DNA of 64,000 bases from Trema orientale (taxonomy: Eukaryota; Streptophyta; Magnoliopsida; Rosales; Cannabaceae), in the NCBI GenBank assembly GCA_002914845.1, contig JXTC01000004.1, positions 75,693 to 139,692 on the forward strand, written 5' to 3'. The stretch's first letter is position 1. Every line of letters begins with the position of its first letter. Positions 37,662 through 49,794 of the stretch are shown here, in pieces. The translations under genes were made by a program, and so were the position numbers. The notes beneath the pieces are model-generated. The model had not been told where the DNA came from. It searched no databases and was given only the letters and a program-made list of their open reading frames with translations.

Positions 37662-39929
37662 ATGAGAGAGGAGGGGGAATTGGGGGATGAGGTGGTTGTT
37701 GGGTTGGCGTTAGGTGGGGGGGGGGGAGAGAATCGAGGTAGGACGACGGCGACGGTGACGATGACGATGTTGAATGAGGAAGAGGAGAATTTGGCGCACT
37801 TCCTGGAATCGGAGGTGCTGTCTCAGGTCTCGGATCAGGTGGGTCTCCTATTTCTTTTTTCTGTTTGCTTTTTTCTTTCTTTCGAATTAGGAATTTTAGG
37901 GATTAAGGGTTGTGATTGATTTGTATGTAATGTAATTCGCAGGAAGAGGAAGAGGAAGAGAAAGAGAAAGAGGAAGCCAACCGAAAGAGATGGCGTGAGG
38001 AGGAAGAGGCGGAGGCAGAGGCAGAGGGTCATCCTCATAGGAGGAGAATTGAATCTGGAATATTGAGTAAAATCCCTCCAGAACTGTTTCCTCACATCCT
38101 CAAATTCCTCTCTTCCGAGGATCTCATTTCCTGCGCACTTGTCTGTAGATTTCTTAATTCTGCTGCTTCCGATGAATCCTTATGGCGTCGCTTGTCAGTT
38201 TCTTTCTGTTTTTCTTTTCCTTTTTTCCTTTTTTTTTTTTTAATAATTTATAAACCAAATTTAAAAAAAAAAAAAAGAAAGAAAAAAAGAAAGAGAATTA
38301 AACAATTTCTCTTCCCCAGGTATTCATTGCGCTGGGGTCTTTTGCCCCCTTCCAACAAACTACGTCAATGTCCTTGGAAAAAGCTTTATATTCAGGTGAC
38401 ATCTCCTCTCACTTCACTTCACTTCACTTCTTCTATTGTTACTTTTTTTTACGCTTTTCTTATTATGTTATGTTAGCTTCGTACATTATATTTAGAGTTA
38501 GACTCATCACTCATCAGCCAACAACACAAGAGATTATTACAACTAGTGTCTTATTTTGAACCACACACTCCTCGATGTTGGTTACTTACTTTGAATTCCA
38601 AGCTTGGTCTTTTCCCTTACCTTACAAGCGGACTGCTTTTCCTTTCTTTCTTTGCAGCGTGATGAAGAGGACATGGTCGAACTAGTTAGGAATTGCCCTA
38701 CTGAGTTTAAAGAGTATTACATCCAAATGCAAGCAGCCAAGAGAAGCCAAGCACCTCTGCCTTCACAGGTTACTGCCTGCCACTTAATTCTTCCGTCACA
38801 TGTTATTTTGTCTTGTGGATGATACCAAAAAAAAAAAAAAAAAACAAACAAATACACTAAATAATCACTTGTTAATAGAAGGAGAGGAAAATAAGTGCCT
38901 ATGTAGGCACAAATAGGTTCTGAAGACACTTGCATTCTAAGCTATATATATACAAGTGTGTGTGTGTAAGCAACACCTTCTGTTCTGTTTCGATTTCGAA
39001 CTTGATATTTCCAATAAAAGAAACAGGATCCATCTTAATTCTATTGTATGCCCGTGAAGGTGATTGACGACCGCATAATCCTTGACAAAACTGTAGCTGA
39101 TCAAGTGTCTATGTGGAGAAGCAGTAGAGGTCTGACAGATAAGGTGGTCACGGACCATGCCTGTTCGGGAGAAACCTGTTCTTACTATCAAATTGGCGAT
39201 GTATTTCTTTGCGAGAAGACTGGACATATTCATGGTAAGAGAGGAGTCATTATAGAATCTTATACATGTATTTATATATTGATGGTTGTGTTGATTGGTG
39301 CTAATTGATTTGATTGTAATTATGCTTGCCTTGTCTTTCCAGTATGTGATGATTCATGCAGAGAAGCTGTTATGGACTCTACGAATGAGCAATGGGTTTG
39401 TACTATATCTGGGCACTGTTTTGATCGATTGCTGTCACCAGGTGAAATGGAACCAGATAGTGTGAGTGAATCTCTTGCGCCAACAATTGTTTGAATTTGA
39501 TAACATTGATTATCTGCCATAGGCTTGTTTTAATTTGCTTTATAAAGTGCTGTTTGTTATATCAAAACCAATCTACTTAGAGTTATTAGTCCGTCATGTA
39601 AGAGTTGCAGAGGTGGTTGTGGTTGTTTAGTTATTGATATTGTGTTTCGTTGGAAAATCTCCAGGAACAGCAACAATGTGGTGTCACAGACGAGGCAGAA
39701 CCATTTATGGGATCTGGCCGCTTTGGTAATATTTGGTTACTGTTTTTTTCTTTTCGAAATTAAATCCTTAGAAATCAATTTTTTTCTTCTTTACTCGCTT
39801 CATTTGGTTTATTAATGGATCTCAATAAACGTCTTGTATGTCTATGTGGATGTTGCAGCACGAGCATACTCGTTGGGATATAATTGTGCTGATGAGAAGG
39901 AACTAGAAGCTGCTTTGAGGTTTTGCTGA
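37662..39929 (+). CDS. SKIP31: F-box protein, SKIP31-like
   Basis: Eight exons: 37662-37838, 37943-38193, 38320-38395, 38658-38768, 39060-39234, 39343-39461, 39665-39725 and 39859-39929. Together they give 346 residues with every junction in frame. An acidic Glu/Lys-rich stretch (about 60-87) precedes the F-box (about 100-143: [19 protein letters not shown]). The C-terminal half has conserved cysteine-rich segments ([20 protein letters not shown], 239 onward; CDDSC; CTISGHC) and ends [12 protein letters not shown], as in Arabidopsis SKIP31. F-box proteins bind SKP1/ASK and choose substrates for SCF ubiquitin ligases; SKIP31's substrate role is not deducible here. The start is the first in-frame ATG. 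The exon 5 acceptor (GTGAAG before 39060) has a weak pyrimidine tract but gives the conserved DDRIILDK join. Confidence 0.92.
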
Positions 39930-40417
39930 ATCCTTTAGAAGAAAAACAATTGTGTTGCTGTCCCTAGAAATGGCAGCAGGCCCTTTCAAAAAAAAAAAAA
40001 AATGGGAGCAGGCTGATGTCGCTTGTGAATGATATTGGATTGATGGTTTAAATTTAGGGCATGCATTCTAGTCTTCTTGCTACACCGTGTATTTAAGTAT
40101 ATGTACTTTTGGTTGTAAAAGGTCAACTTATTTTGGTCCCTTTTGGCGTTAGATATGATGTTTCTTCTTTCAGCACTTTCTTTTTTTAATAATTAATATT
40201 ATTAAGGATCCTTGATGAATTTCTCCTATGTATGTTTTGATAGATAAGTAATGGTTACAGTTGCGACATGTATATAAATAATCACATGTGCTATAAATTG
40301 ATTTTTTTATTTTTATTTTAAGGAAAGGAGTCGATTTTTTTTTTTTTTTTTTTTTTGGGGATAAAAGACGGTTATCTTTACTTTTCTTGAAAGAAAAAGT
40401 AGTGTTAGAATGAAATA
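39930..40417. other. 3' flank of SKIP31
   Basis: Presumed 3' UTR and intergenic DNA with A and T runs. The open frame on the minus strand (40170-40457) is low-complexity and not a gene. Confidence 0.45.
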
Positions 40418-40422
40418 GTCGC

Positions 40423-41275
40423 ATCTTTTGCACTTTTGCGAGGAAAAGATTATGCATTGAGTGCTTTATTAAAGCAATATCACAATCAAATCATAATAAA
40501 ATTCCTTTTTATGGTAAGAAAATTATTTACGAAATAGTCAAATCTCTGGTTTTTTTATTTTTTTATTTTTTGCCTTCAATGTATATATATCTTGTCTCAT
40601 TTTTGCCCTTTGCCGCTTGTAATATGAACAGTAAATGAAAAGTAAATAAATGCCCCAGAAGTTTCACATAAAAATGTTTATGGATGGAAATTGCTAGTTT
40701 ACTCTTTTGGGGGCAGAGTGATACATGCTACATGTTTTAAGAAGGGCAAAAGTGAAAAAAAAAGTCGTAAATATCAAATTTAATTCAAATAAGCACAAAA
40801 AAAAAAAAAAGAATTTTGACATACTCGTTCAATCTTTATTTCTGTAGTTATATATTTGTTTGTTTTAGGTCTTGCTTGATTTTGTTCTCTTTATTTTAAT
40901 AATATGATCGGGTTGGTAAAAAAGCTTAAAATTGTAAAAGTTAAATTCGATATTTAGGATTTTTTTTTTTTTTTTAAATTTTGCCCTCTGAAATATATAG
41001 CATGTATTATTTTGCCCTCTAAAACTAGAAGAGTAAAGTAATGGTTCCCATCCATAAAACTAACAGAATGGGATATTTTTAAAACAATTTGAAACTTTAA
41101 AAGGCATTTGCGTTATTTTTCATATTACAGGGAGAGCAAAGCGAGACAAATGTGTAAACATAGGGGGCAAAAAGGGATAGAACCCTCGAAATCTTTTGCA
41201 CTTGCGAAGGAAGAGATTATATGCAGATGCGGTAAATGTGTCATTAAATCAATAACTTAATCAAATCAATGTTAG
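40423..41275. repeat. Foldback repeat framed by a direct duplication
   Basis: Arms at about 40566-40762 and 40970-41174 are inverted copies. Matching phrases include GTTTATGGATGG with TTTACTCTT on the left and CATCCATAAAAC with AAGAGTAAA on the right. Outside the arms, 40423-40500 and 41191-41275 are direct copies, each starting ATCTTTTGCACTT and passing through GAAGAGATTAT-like words to ATCAAATCA. No gene is contained. Confidence 0.6.
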
Positions 41276-41439
41276 AATATTTTTTATTTTTTATTTTTTA
41301 TATATTTTTGTTTAAAATAAATGTGAAGAATATTAGGAGTGGTGGAGGTGGCGTGCGGAAGGGCAATGCGTTGAGAGGACGCGTCTTTTACGCGCATGAA
41401 TATGAGCCAAGCCAACGCGTCTAAGGGAATAAAAATAAT

Positions 41440-41445
41440 TGGGCC
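41440..41445 (+). promoter_or_regulatory. Site II-type element upstream of the GYPPX gene
   Basis: TGGGCC lies about 190 bases before the 5' UTR intron of the GYPPX gene. Such elements are bound by TCP factors in many housekeeping promoters. The assignment is from the word alone. Confidence 0.35.
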
Positions 41446-41982
41446 ATCTCTTCTTTAATCTCTATCCGATCCGACCCGATCTGATCCGCTTTTCCAATTT
41501 GACTATCCTTATAATTAGAACGCTGCCCTCAGAACAGAATGATGTTTTCGTCCGTTTACTTTTGTTAAAGTTAGCATCAAATCAAATATCATCCGAAACA
41601 GAAACAGAAAGAGAATCAGATCACCGAGGTAAAAAGCTAGCTTTTTTATATTTCTCTCTTTCGCTAATTTTTAGATTTGTGAAATTTTGTCTTTGTTTTT
41701 GATTGCCCTCGCCCAGTTGAAGAGTAAAAATCATACATAATCGTAGTTTCAATCAGGAATAGGATTATATTGAATCGTTTCTGCATTTAGCTATGGATCT
41801 TTTTTTTTTTTTTTTTTNTCTAAAAACTACTTGTTTGTTTGTTTGTCTGTCTGTCTGCCTAATTAAATCTGAATTGCAATGCAAATAATTATCCGTCTGG
41901 TATGAATCATTGTAATATTATTTCGTATTGCAGCTTTACTTTTTGACCGAAGAAGAAGAAGAAGAAGAAGAAGAAGAAGAAG

Positions 41983-42664
41983 ATGGGTGGTGGGAAGGAT
42001 AAACATGATGAGCATGACAAAGGGCTGTTTGGACACCTTATCCCTGGACATGGACATGGACATGGATACCCTGGATATCCTCCTGCTCAGTATCCACCAG
42101 GACAGTACCCTCCTCCACCTGGTGCATACCCTCCTCCTCCTCCTCAACACGGTTATCCCCCACAGGGTTACCCTCCACAAGCCTATCCTCCCGCTGGGTA
42201 TCCTCCTTCCGGTTACCCTCCAGCTGCTTATCCAGGCCCGTCTGCTCATCATTCAGGTCCCTACCTTAAAAAATTGCATGATTCATGGATGTTTTGTTTG
42301 TGTATACTCTAAAGTTATTTTAAGCATCTGAACTGGATCTGTTTTTGTCATATTGTCATTCATATGCTTATGCTACCCAACAACTCATCCATCTTAATTG
42401 TTTGTGGGTTTTGCTTGCTTATGTTTCATTGCAGGGCACGGCGGCGTGGGGTCACTGATCGCTGGGGGTGCGGCTGCAGCAGCAGCTGCTTATGGTGCTC
42501 ACCATCTTTCCCATGGCTCTCACTACCCACAGCCACATGGTTCTCATATGCATCACGGAAAGTTTAAGCACCATGGCGGCAAGTTCAAGCACGGCAAGTT
42601 TGGCAAGCACGGCAAGCATGGCAAGCATGGGATGTTCGGGGGCAAGTTCAAGAAATGGAAGTGA
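41983..42664 (+). CDS. GYPPX-repeat, Gly/His/Lys-rich small protein (glycine-rich protein A3-like)
   Basis: Two exons, 41983-42256 and 42435-42664, joining in frame (SG at the junction) to 167 residues. The N-terminus is MGGGKDKHDEHDKGLFGHLI. A block of repeated YPP units follows (YPGYPPAQYPPGQYPP and GYPPQGYPP among them; about residues 29-85), then GAAAAAAAYGAHH, a short hydrophobic helix. The end is a basic His/Gly/Lys-rich tail with repeated GKHGKHGKH and GKFK units. This architecture is that of plant proteins annotated as glycine-rich protein A3 or XYPPX-repeat proteins; their molecular role is poorly known. A 5' UTR intron is likely at 41629-41933 (donor GAGGT, acceptor TTGCAG), followed by a GAA array just before the ATG. 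An N lies in that intron at 41818. A 3' fragment is duplicated at 49795-50320. Confidence 0.85.
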
Positions 42665-43334
42665 TCCTTCTCAACCTCGCTCACCCAGTCGCAGCAGGCC
42701 CACGCTGAGGCTGAGGCTGAATATTATAGTAATAATATGCATGCCTTTTTTTATCTTTGCTGATTCTGATTTCGCCAAATAATCCATGCATTTGCACTCT
42801 TTGATGTATACTTTGTTGGGCTGTTTATTCCATCGTTGGTTGTTGCCATTACTTAACCAAGATTTTAGCATACCAATTTAGTTTTCACCATAGATACTAT
42901 ATGACCAACTTTAAAACTAACCCATATAATTGAATACGTGATGATGAATGATAAAAGCGGACGGGACATTTGATTTCTTTCCTCCATTGTTTGCTGTTAA
43001 TTAAAATGATATTTGAGCAAACCTTTTTCGTTTATAAAAAAATAAGACGAACAAGAACGTTAAACCTGTTCATTTGTTGCCTGTTGGTTGGTTGATTGCT
43101 TGATGTTTCGTGTTTCATCGCAAAAGCAAAAAGTAATGTTCGATATTTCGAGTATGCGCACTAAAGCGAAAATAAAAATCCACGGCAAGACGTTTATAGT
43201 GGAAAGTAGGGAAAAATAACAATATAATAATGAACATAAGTGTTCACAGTTTGTTTGGTAATATCTTCAATTTGTCTTCTTACGTCCTGAAAGTGAAATA
43301 GGTAGGCAGGGGATCTCAAATACAAGTCTCGAGC
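42665..43334. other. 3' flank of the GYPPX gene
   Basis: Presumed 3' UTR up to about 42870, then intergenic. About 42665-42995 is homologous to 49990-50320, next to the second RLI2 copy, and so is part of the segmental duplication. Confidence 0.55.
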
Positions 43335-43603
43335 CTCGAGGACATATTTGCGTTTTATTTTATTTCGGAGAAGAGAGGTAATTCTAACAAGTGCTTAGCG
43401 TTACTTACCTACTTAAAAAGGAATATTCTACGAGGACTTACCATTGTAGTGCGCACCATCCCGTAAAATTAACATCCTTATCTCGAGGACATATTTGTGT
43501 TTTATTTTACTTCAAAAAAAAAGAGAAAGTAAATACTAAAACAAGTGCTTAGCGTTCCTTACCTACTTAAGGGAAAGTGTTTAATGAGGGACTTACCATT
43601 GCT
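43335..43603. repeat. Tandem duplication, period 147 bp
   Basis: Two imperfect copies start CTCGAGGACATATTTG at 43335 and 43482 and both pass through ACAAGTGCTTAGCGTT, CTTACCTACTTAA and GGACTTACCATTG. They lie directly upstream of the LINE fragment. Confidence 0.6.
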
Positions 43604-43604
43604 G

Positions 43605-45030
43605 GAGCGAACAAGCAAGCTATTTTCAATGGGCGTTAAAGAAAAGGTTTGGAAAATGTTTCATAGCTGGCTTCGGGGCCTTTTTTTAATTGGTAGTAAG
43701 GAGATCTTGTTTTGAGGCTATAGATCAAGCAACCCTGATATATACAATGAGTATCTTCTAAGTTCCCAATTACTTTTTGTAAAGAGTTGGAGGCTATGAT
43801 GTGTCATTTTTGGTGGGGAGATAAAGAGGACACTAAAAATATTCACATCATTTTTGGTGGGGAGATAAAGAGGACACTAAAAATATTCATTGGGTCAATT
43901 GGAATGGGATGTGTTCCCCGAAGAGTTGTGGTGGTGTGGGTTTTAGACTACTCAGTGAATTTAATCAGCCAATGGTTGCCATTTGCCAAACAAGCTCGGC
44001 GTCTCATTCAATTCCCAGACTCTTTGATGGCTATGGTTTAGAAATCAAAGTGTCTTGGGACGACTTCAGCTCTTGATATTGAAGGAGGTAATAATGTCTC
44101 TTATGTTTGGAGGAGTATTGTTTGAGGTATGGAACTTATTAAAATGGGCACTAGATGGAGAGTTGGTAATAGTAGGTCTATCTGTTTGTTGATTGACGAA
44201 CCCATTTATGGATCCCAAATCCTTCCACCCTCAAACCTATTACCTCCCTCTCTCATTTGTCAAAAGTTTGGCAAGTAAATGATTTTATTCTTAATGGTAG
44301 ATGGAATGAAGCTTTCTTGGAGCATATTTTTTCGCCCATAGACGTTGATATCATTAATTGTATTCCTTTGAGTCTGAGGGGAAGGCAAGACCGATTGATT
44401 TGGCATTTTGAGTCTACCGATAAATATTCTGTCAAGTTCGGCTATAAGGTGGCTCGAACTCATTCTTTGCATGATAGTGTAGTTTAGGTGTAGGGGTAGA
44501 TTTCTACTGGTGGCGTTGTCTATGGGAGAGTAGAATCCCTTCGAAGATAAAAATATGCCCATGGAGAGAATTTCATGAAGCATTACCAGTGGTCAGGCAT
44601 AATCTGGCCAAGAGATCTATTCCTTGCTCGTTATGCATGGTGCATGTGGCTAAGGAGGAGGAGGAGAAGACCTCTATCCATGTTTTTTGGACGTGTTCTT
44701 TTGTTGTTCAAACGTGGTTGTTCAGTTCCATATGGCTGAAGAATTCGAAGTTCCATAGTTTTACCTTTGGTAGGTTGTATGTCTTTTCTGCAACCGACCT
44801 ATCCACAACCAAGTTCAAAGTATTTTGTCGCTGCTTTTGGAGTTTACGGAGTGCAAGGAACAGATTTGTTTTTGAGAATCATGTTGTGACTCCTCTACGT
44901 GTTTTGGAGTATGCTAGTCGGATCCTTATTAGATACCAAGAGGTCGGAAGGATGTCTTCTCCGACGTCGAGCGCTTGTCATCGGATAAGAGCTGGGTTCC
45001 TCCCAGTCCTGTTCTTTTGAAACTCAATAC
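43605..45030 (+). pseudogene. LINE (L1-type) ORF2 fragment
   Basis: Translation in shifting frames gives the C-terminal part of a plant L1-type reverse transcriptase polyprotein. Seen: VKEKVWKMFHSWLRG with GSKEILF near 43630-43720, MMCHFWWGDKEDTKNIH at 43796, and WQVNDFILNGRWNEAFLEHI at about 44270. Next is the zinc-binding region typical of zf-RVT (SVKFGYKVARTHSL; then IPCSLC with HVFWTCSF), and a RNase H-like tail to about 45020. Stops and frameshifts abound. A 42-bp unit beginning TCATTTTTGGTGGGG is repeated at 43804-43845 and 43848-43889, shifting the frame. The catalytic RT core is missing, as is usual for 5'-truncated copies. Confidence 0.8.
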
Positions 45031-45698
45031 TATGCTTCATTTCTTCAAGAGACGGGACTAGCAAGTTTTGGCCTTTTGGGGCTAGCAAGATAGGAAATTT
45101 AAAATTAGGGTTTTTTTTGGATAATCCCAAAATATACTTCCTTTATTAAAGATGAATACCATGTTTCACCCTTAGTACTCAAAAAATTCACGCTCCATTT
45201 TGAAAACATGGGAAAAAATATATAATAAACAGGATATAATATCATTTAGTCACAACGTTCAATAAAAAAAAGATTTATTCTTCTTCCTAATTTTTTTTAT
45301 TTATTTTTAATTCAATTGTAGAGCAAGTCTATTTATTTTTATTGTACTTCTTTTAAATAAAAAAGAAACAAAATCACTCTTTTTTTTCCATATTATAGAG
45401 AAATATCAGTAATATATTTCATTTTTTCAATATTTTTTAAAATATTCTTTTTTGAAATAAAAAATGAGTTGTTTCAACATTAATATCCCAATTTTATTAC
45501 TGTCATTAGGAAAAAAGAAATGGTAAAAAATTTGATTGATTTTTTTTAAGAAAAAAAAATTGGATTGAATTTGAATGAGGGTTATTATTTCTTATTTTAA
45601 AAAATAAAGGTCCCCTCAAAAAAAAAAAATAGAAGAAATAGTTTTAGGTTTGATGAAAATAATTTGTTAAAATGTAGTATATAGCTATAAACAAAAGG
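45031..45698. other. AT-rich intergenic DNA
   Basis: A and T runs only. No gene or transposon end recognised. Confidence 0.5.
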
Positions 45699-45900
45699 CA
45701 CTACAGGAAAATGATGATATTGTCACGACATCTATTATCATGATGATACAATGTCATGGCAATAGAGTCCACATACTACGACGACATATATGATAGGGGA
45801 GATAATGGCATTAGAAAACGGCGCTGAAAAATGGTATTGTTCTTGCTATTACGACGACATAGTCGTGACAATAAATTTTAGTAATTGTATATTAAATATA
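45699..45900 (+). mobile_element. One terminus of a CACTA (En/Spm-like) element
   Basis: It begins CACTACAGGAAAATG, close to the CACTACAAGAAAA tip of plant CACTA transposons. Subterminal motifs repeat in both directions (TTGTCACGAC, TACGACGACAT twice, GTCGTGACAATA), as expected for transposase binding arrays. No opposite terminus or target duplication was found before the RLI2 copy, so the element is truncated or its right end has decayed. Confidence 0.55.
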
Positions 45901-46608
45901 AAAAATGTGTGGCAATAGGGGTGTTTTCGAAATTATTGTTATATTTTCTTTCAGATTAGGATTTTCGTTTCCTATGGTTTCAAATTGGGAGGAAAAAAAA
46001 TTGGAGATATTAGGAAGAAAATAAAACATTTGGAGGAAAAGTAGGAAAACCCGATAGAAAAAGTTGAAGTTAAATTGGGAAGATAGAATTAGAGTGAGAA
46101 TGAGAGAGAAATAGAACAAACCTTTTCTACGTTGGACAAGTAATGAAAATAACTAGGCTGTTTATAGACATGTATAATAAGAATCTTAGTTCAATTAGAA
46201 TACTAATTCTAAGAATAAAAACAAAAAAAGTTTTTGATAATTCAAAAAAAAGATAAAACATAATTATCCTAATTAATAAAAAGAAAAAAACAGAAATATT
46301 AATGATATTATTATTTAGTATTTCCTATTTTCTTATGTTTCTAGCTATATGTTATTTTTTCGGTAATAATGTTTTAATTAGATTAGTGAGTTTATTTGTT
46401 TCCCGTTTGTATTAAGTTTCCTATTTCTATTGTAAGTCGTAGCCTAGAATTATTTATGTATTTAAAGACTTAGTTATCATTAGTTGCAATCTTCGTATTA
46501 TCAGAGATTTATCATTCAAAGTTTTTGTGTTGTTTCCGACCCTTCAATTTGAAAACACCTTCTTCTTCTTCTGCTGCTTCTTCGTCTTCTACTTGTGTTG
46601 TTGGAGCC
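45901..46608 (+). promoter_or_regulatory. Upstream region of RLI2 copy A, not homologous to that of copy B
   Basis: AT-rich. A TATA-like TATTTAAAG lies near 46459, followed by a CTT-rich leader (46560-46590). Telo-box and site II words, present before copy B, are absent. The phrases TTTCCTATTTCTATTGTAAG and TTAGTTATCATTAGTTGCA with TATCAGAGATTTATC remind me of LTR 3' ends, but no LTR boundary could be set. Confidence 0.4.
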
Positions 46609-49600
46609 ATGGCCGATCAGTTGACGCGTATAGCTATAGTAAACTCGGACAGGTGCAAGCCCAAAAAGTGTCGCCAGGAGTGCAAGAAAAACTGCCCTGT
46701 CGTCAGAACTGGTATGCTATGCTATACTATACTATAATATATAATCTCTTTTCTTTTTCTATTGGCGTGACTTGTCTTCATATTATTATCATGGCTGGCC
46801 TGATTATAATAATGATGATCATCCATTCCTGTTTCTTTTTTTAAAGGGTATTATGGTACCTAACCTGTAGAAACAACCTGTATAAATGTGAGGTTTCTTA
46901 TTGTATGATTTCATGACTGTTTGTTATGCACAGTTTGTTCTTATTGTCGACTGTATATGTGTATTGTTTATATAACTCATCCACTCACCTTTATATAATA
47001 ATGTATCCAATAATATCTATCTGATTCTGCAGGGAAATTATGTATCGAGGTTACGACTCAATCCAAGATTGCTTTCATATCTGAACAGCTCTGTATTGGT
47101 TGTGGTATATGTGTTAAGGTTTGTTTGTACCTTACTTTCTGTTTCTTTTCTCTACACTCTCTCTAATTTTGCATTATTAATCTTACTAAACTATATATTT
47201 TGCAAAATTCAGAAATGCCCCTTTCAAGCTATTGAGATAATTAACTTGCCAAAAGATCTGGACAGACATACTGCCCATCGTTATGGCCCAAATACATTTA
47301 AACTACACAGGTTCCCCTTCTACTTTTATTCAAGTAGTGTTTCAAGGTTGTCATTTCTTTTTCCTTTAACTTTCTCCATGATTTAAAATTGAACTGAATT
47401 AACATGATACAATTACAGGTTGCCAGTCCCAAAGCAAGATCGAGTTCTAGGCTTGGTTGGAACTAATGGAATTGGCAAGTCAACTGCTCTCAGTATTTTG
47501 GCTGGAAAACTGAAACCGAATTTGGGGCGTTTCAATGTAATATATTTTCTGTCTATATCCCTTCGCTGAGCTCTTATTTTTGCTTGCTTTACGGCTTACC
47601 TTATGCTTGATTATTCTTTTTTCAGAATCCTCCGGACTGGCAGGAAATCTTGACATATTTTCGAGGATCTGAGCTGCAAAGTTATTTTATTGGCATACTG
47701 GAAGAGAAATTGAGGGTACTGAGATATAAGTGTCCGTGCTTGAAATTATAAGTCATTTGTTCGTTTGGTGCATTATTTCTTGGTGCTTAGTACATGTTTG
47801 CTTTTAACCTTTGTAGGCTGTTATAAAGCCTCAGTATGTTGATCACATTCCGAGAGCAGCTCAAGGCAATACTGTAGGAGAGCTGCTTGACCAAGTAGAT
47901 CACATTCGGAGAGAAAGCAAGGCCAAACTCTGCAATGATCTTGAGCTAAATCAGGTTATGGATCGTAATGTAGAAGATCTATCTGGTGGAGAGCTTCAGA
48001 GATTTGCTATTGCCGTTACTGCCATAGAAAAGGCTGAGATATATATGTTTGACGAACCTTCCAGCTATCTTGATGTGAAACAGCGGCTCAAAGCAGCTCA
48101 AGTTATTCGATCCTTGCTCAGGCCTGACAGGTTTTTTTTCTTGTTGTTGTTGTTTCTTCCTCTTATCTAATCCTAGAATGTTTCTCTAGTCTAGTTCTTG
48201 TATACATTCATATGTTTTTACATTTTAAGAATGCCTAATATATTTGTTGTAAAAGGTGTCGACCTCGATCTTTTGTATTTTTGATCAGCTACGTAATTGT
48301 TGTTGAGCATGATCTGAGCATCCTAGATTACTTATCAGACTTCATTTGCTGTTTATATGGGGAGCCTGGTGTGTATGGAGTTGTCACCCTTCCCTTCTCA
48401 GTCAGAGAAGGAATCAACATTTTCTTGGACGGATTTGTGCCTACAGAAAATCTTCGATTCCGAGACGAGTCTCTAATATTCAAGGTAAATCTATAAGGGC
48501 TCATCTCCTGTTTTACTTTAAATTGATTACCGATCATCATCACTTTGTTTCCCTTTATAGGTTGCTGAGACTCCACAGGGGAGCGCTGAGGAAATTATTG
48601 AGACATACGCACGATACAAATACCCAACCATGACTAAAACTCAGGGCAATTTTAGCCTTCGTGTAGTTGAGGGTGAATTTACTGATTCTCAGATTATTGT
48701 GATGCTGGGAGAGAATGGGACAGGGAAGACTACATTTATTCGTATGCTGGTATTGTTTCTTGTTTCTGTTCCTTTATAGGATTTAGATTTTTAAGATATC
48801 GGTTTCGTCAGTTTTAGTACTCCAGTGAATGATCCGATTGTTTGATCAATTTGCAGGCTGGTTTTTTAAGACCCGATACAGTAGAGGGTTTCGATGCGGA
48901 GATTCCCGAGTTTAATGTTTCTTACAAGCCTCAGAAAATCAGTCCCAGGTTCCAGGCAACCGTTAGGCAGTTGCTGCATAAAAAAATACGTGATTCTTGT
49001 ACGGATCCCCAATTCGTGTCAGATGTGATGAAGCCTCTTCTTATAGAACAGTTGATGGATCAGGAAGTTGTAAATCTTTCTGGAGGAGAGCTACAGAGAG
49101 TTGCATTATGCCTATGCCTTGGGAAGGTAACAACTGTTTACTATTCTAGATGAAAGAACTGGAGATTACAAGTTTATTCTCTGATATTCATGAGTAGTTG
49201 TGAGGGTTATTTATTTACTTATCTCTAATTGCAAGAGCAAGACATTGTTGAATGGAGGATTATATATATATATATATATATATATATAATGCTTCCTCTA
49301 ATGGAAGATTTTGCTTTGGTTTGATTTGATGCAGCCTGCTGACATTTATCTAATCGATGAGCCCAGCGCGTATCTTGATTCTNGATTGTACTGCTAATTC
49401 TCCCCAATCATTGTTGACCGGGTTGAATCTCTTTTTATCTGTAAGAAATTCAAACGAGATTGTTGACTCTTGTAGCCTCTCCAACGACTCTAATTCCTTA
49501 ATTTGTCTGTCTGTCTCTCTGCCATATTGTTTTGATTATTGATTAATTTATTTATTTGTGCAGCATCTAGATATCACGTTTAGACGGGACCCCACTAATT

Positions 49601-49683
49601 ACCGCCCAAGAGTCAACAAATTGGACTCATCTAAAGACAGGGAGCAGAAATCTGCTGGGTCCTACTATTACCTGGATGATTAA
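46609..49683 (+). CDS. RLI2: ABCE/RLI2 ribosome-recycling ATPase, copy A (gap in second ATPase domain)
   Basis: Eleven exons with the same phases as copy B: 46609-46711, 47033-47118, 47213-47310, 47419-47536, 47626-47715, 47817-48130, 48289-48484, 48561-48749, 48857-49126, 49335-49440 and 49564-49683. Present: both Fe-S cysteine clusters, Walker [10 protein letters not shown] and GENGTGKTT, two LSGGE signatures, both Walker B motifs and the first EHD. In exon 10, directly after the SAYLDS motif, an N at 49383 stands where copy B has 141 bases (56342-56482). The lost 47 codons include the second EHD switch histidine. Omitting the N restores frame and gives 562 residues; counting it as a base produces a stop. 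It is therefore either a pseudogene or shortened isoform, or an assembly gap in an intact gene. Copy-specific changes near Walker A (PKQDRVLG, where B has PRPGQVLG) suggest relaxed constraint. Confidence 0.85.
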
Positions 49684-49794
49684 TATAGTCATGCACGGAC
49701 AATGAGTATGACTTTTCTATTTGTTTAGCAAGTTAATTAACACACTCTTAATTATTTCATCAATAAGAGCTGTTTTTGTTAAATCGTTCATATT

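Noticed and set aside
46525..46608. In-frame N-terminal extension of RLI2 copy A
   Set aside because: It has no ATG at its start, and ABCE proteins begin at the MADxLTRIAIV motif encoded from 46609.
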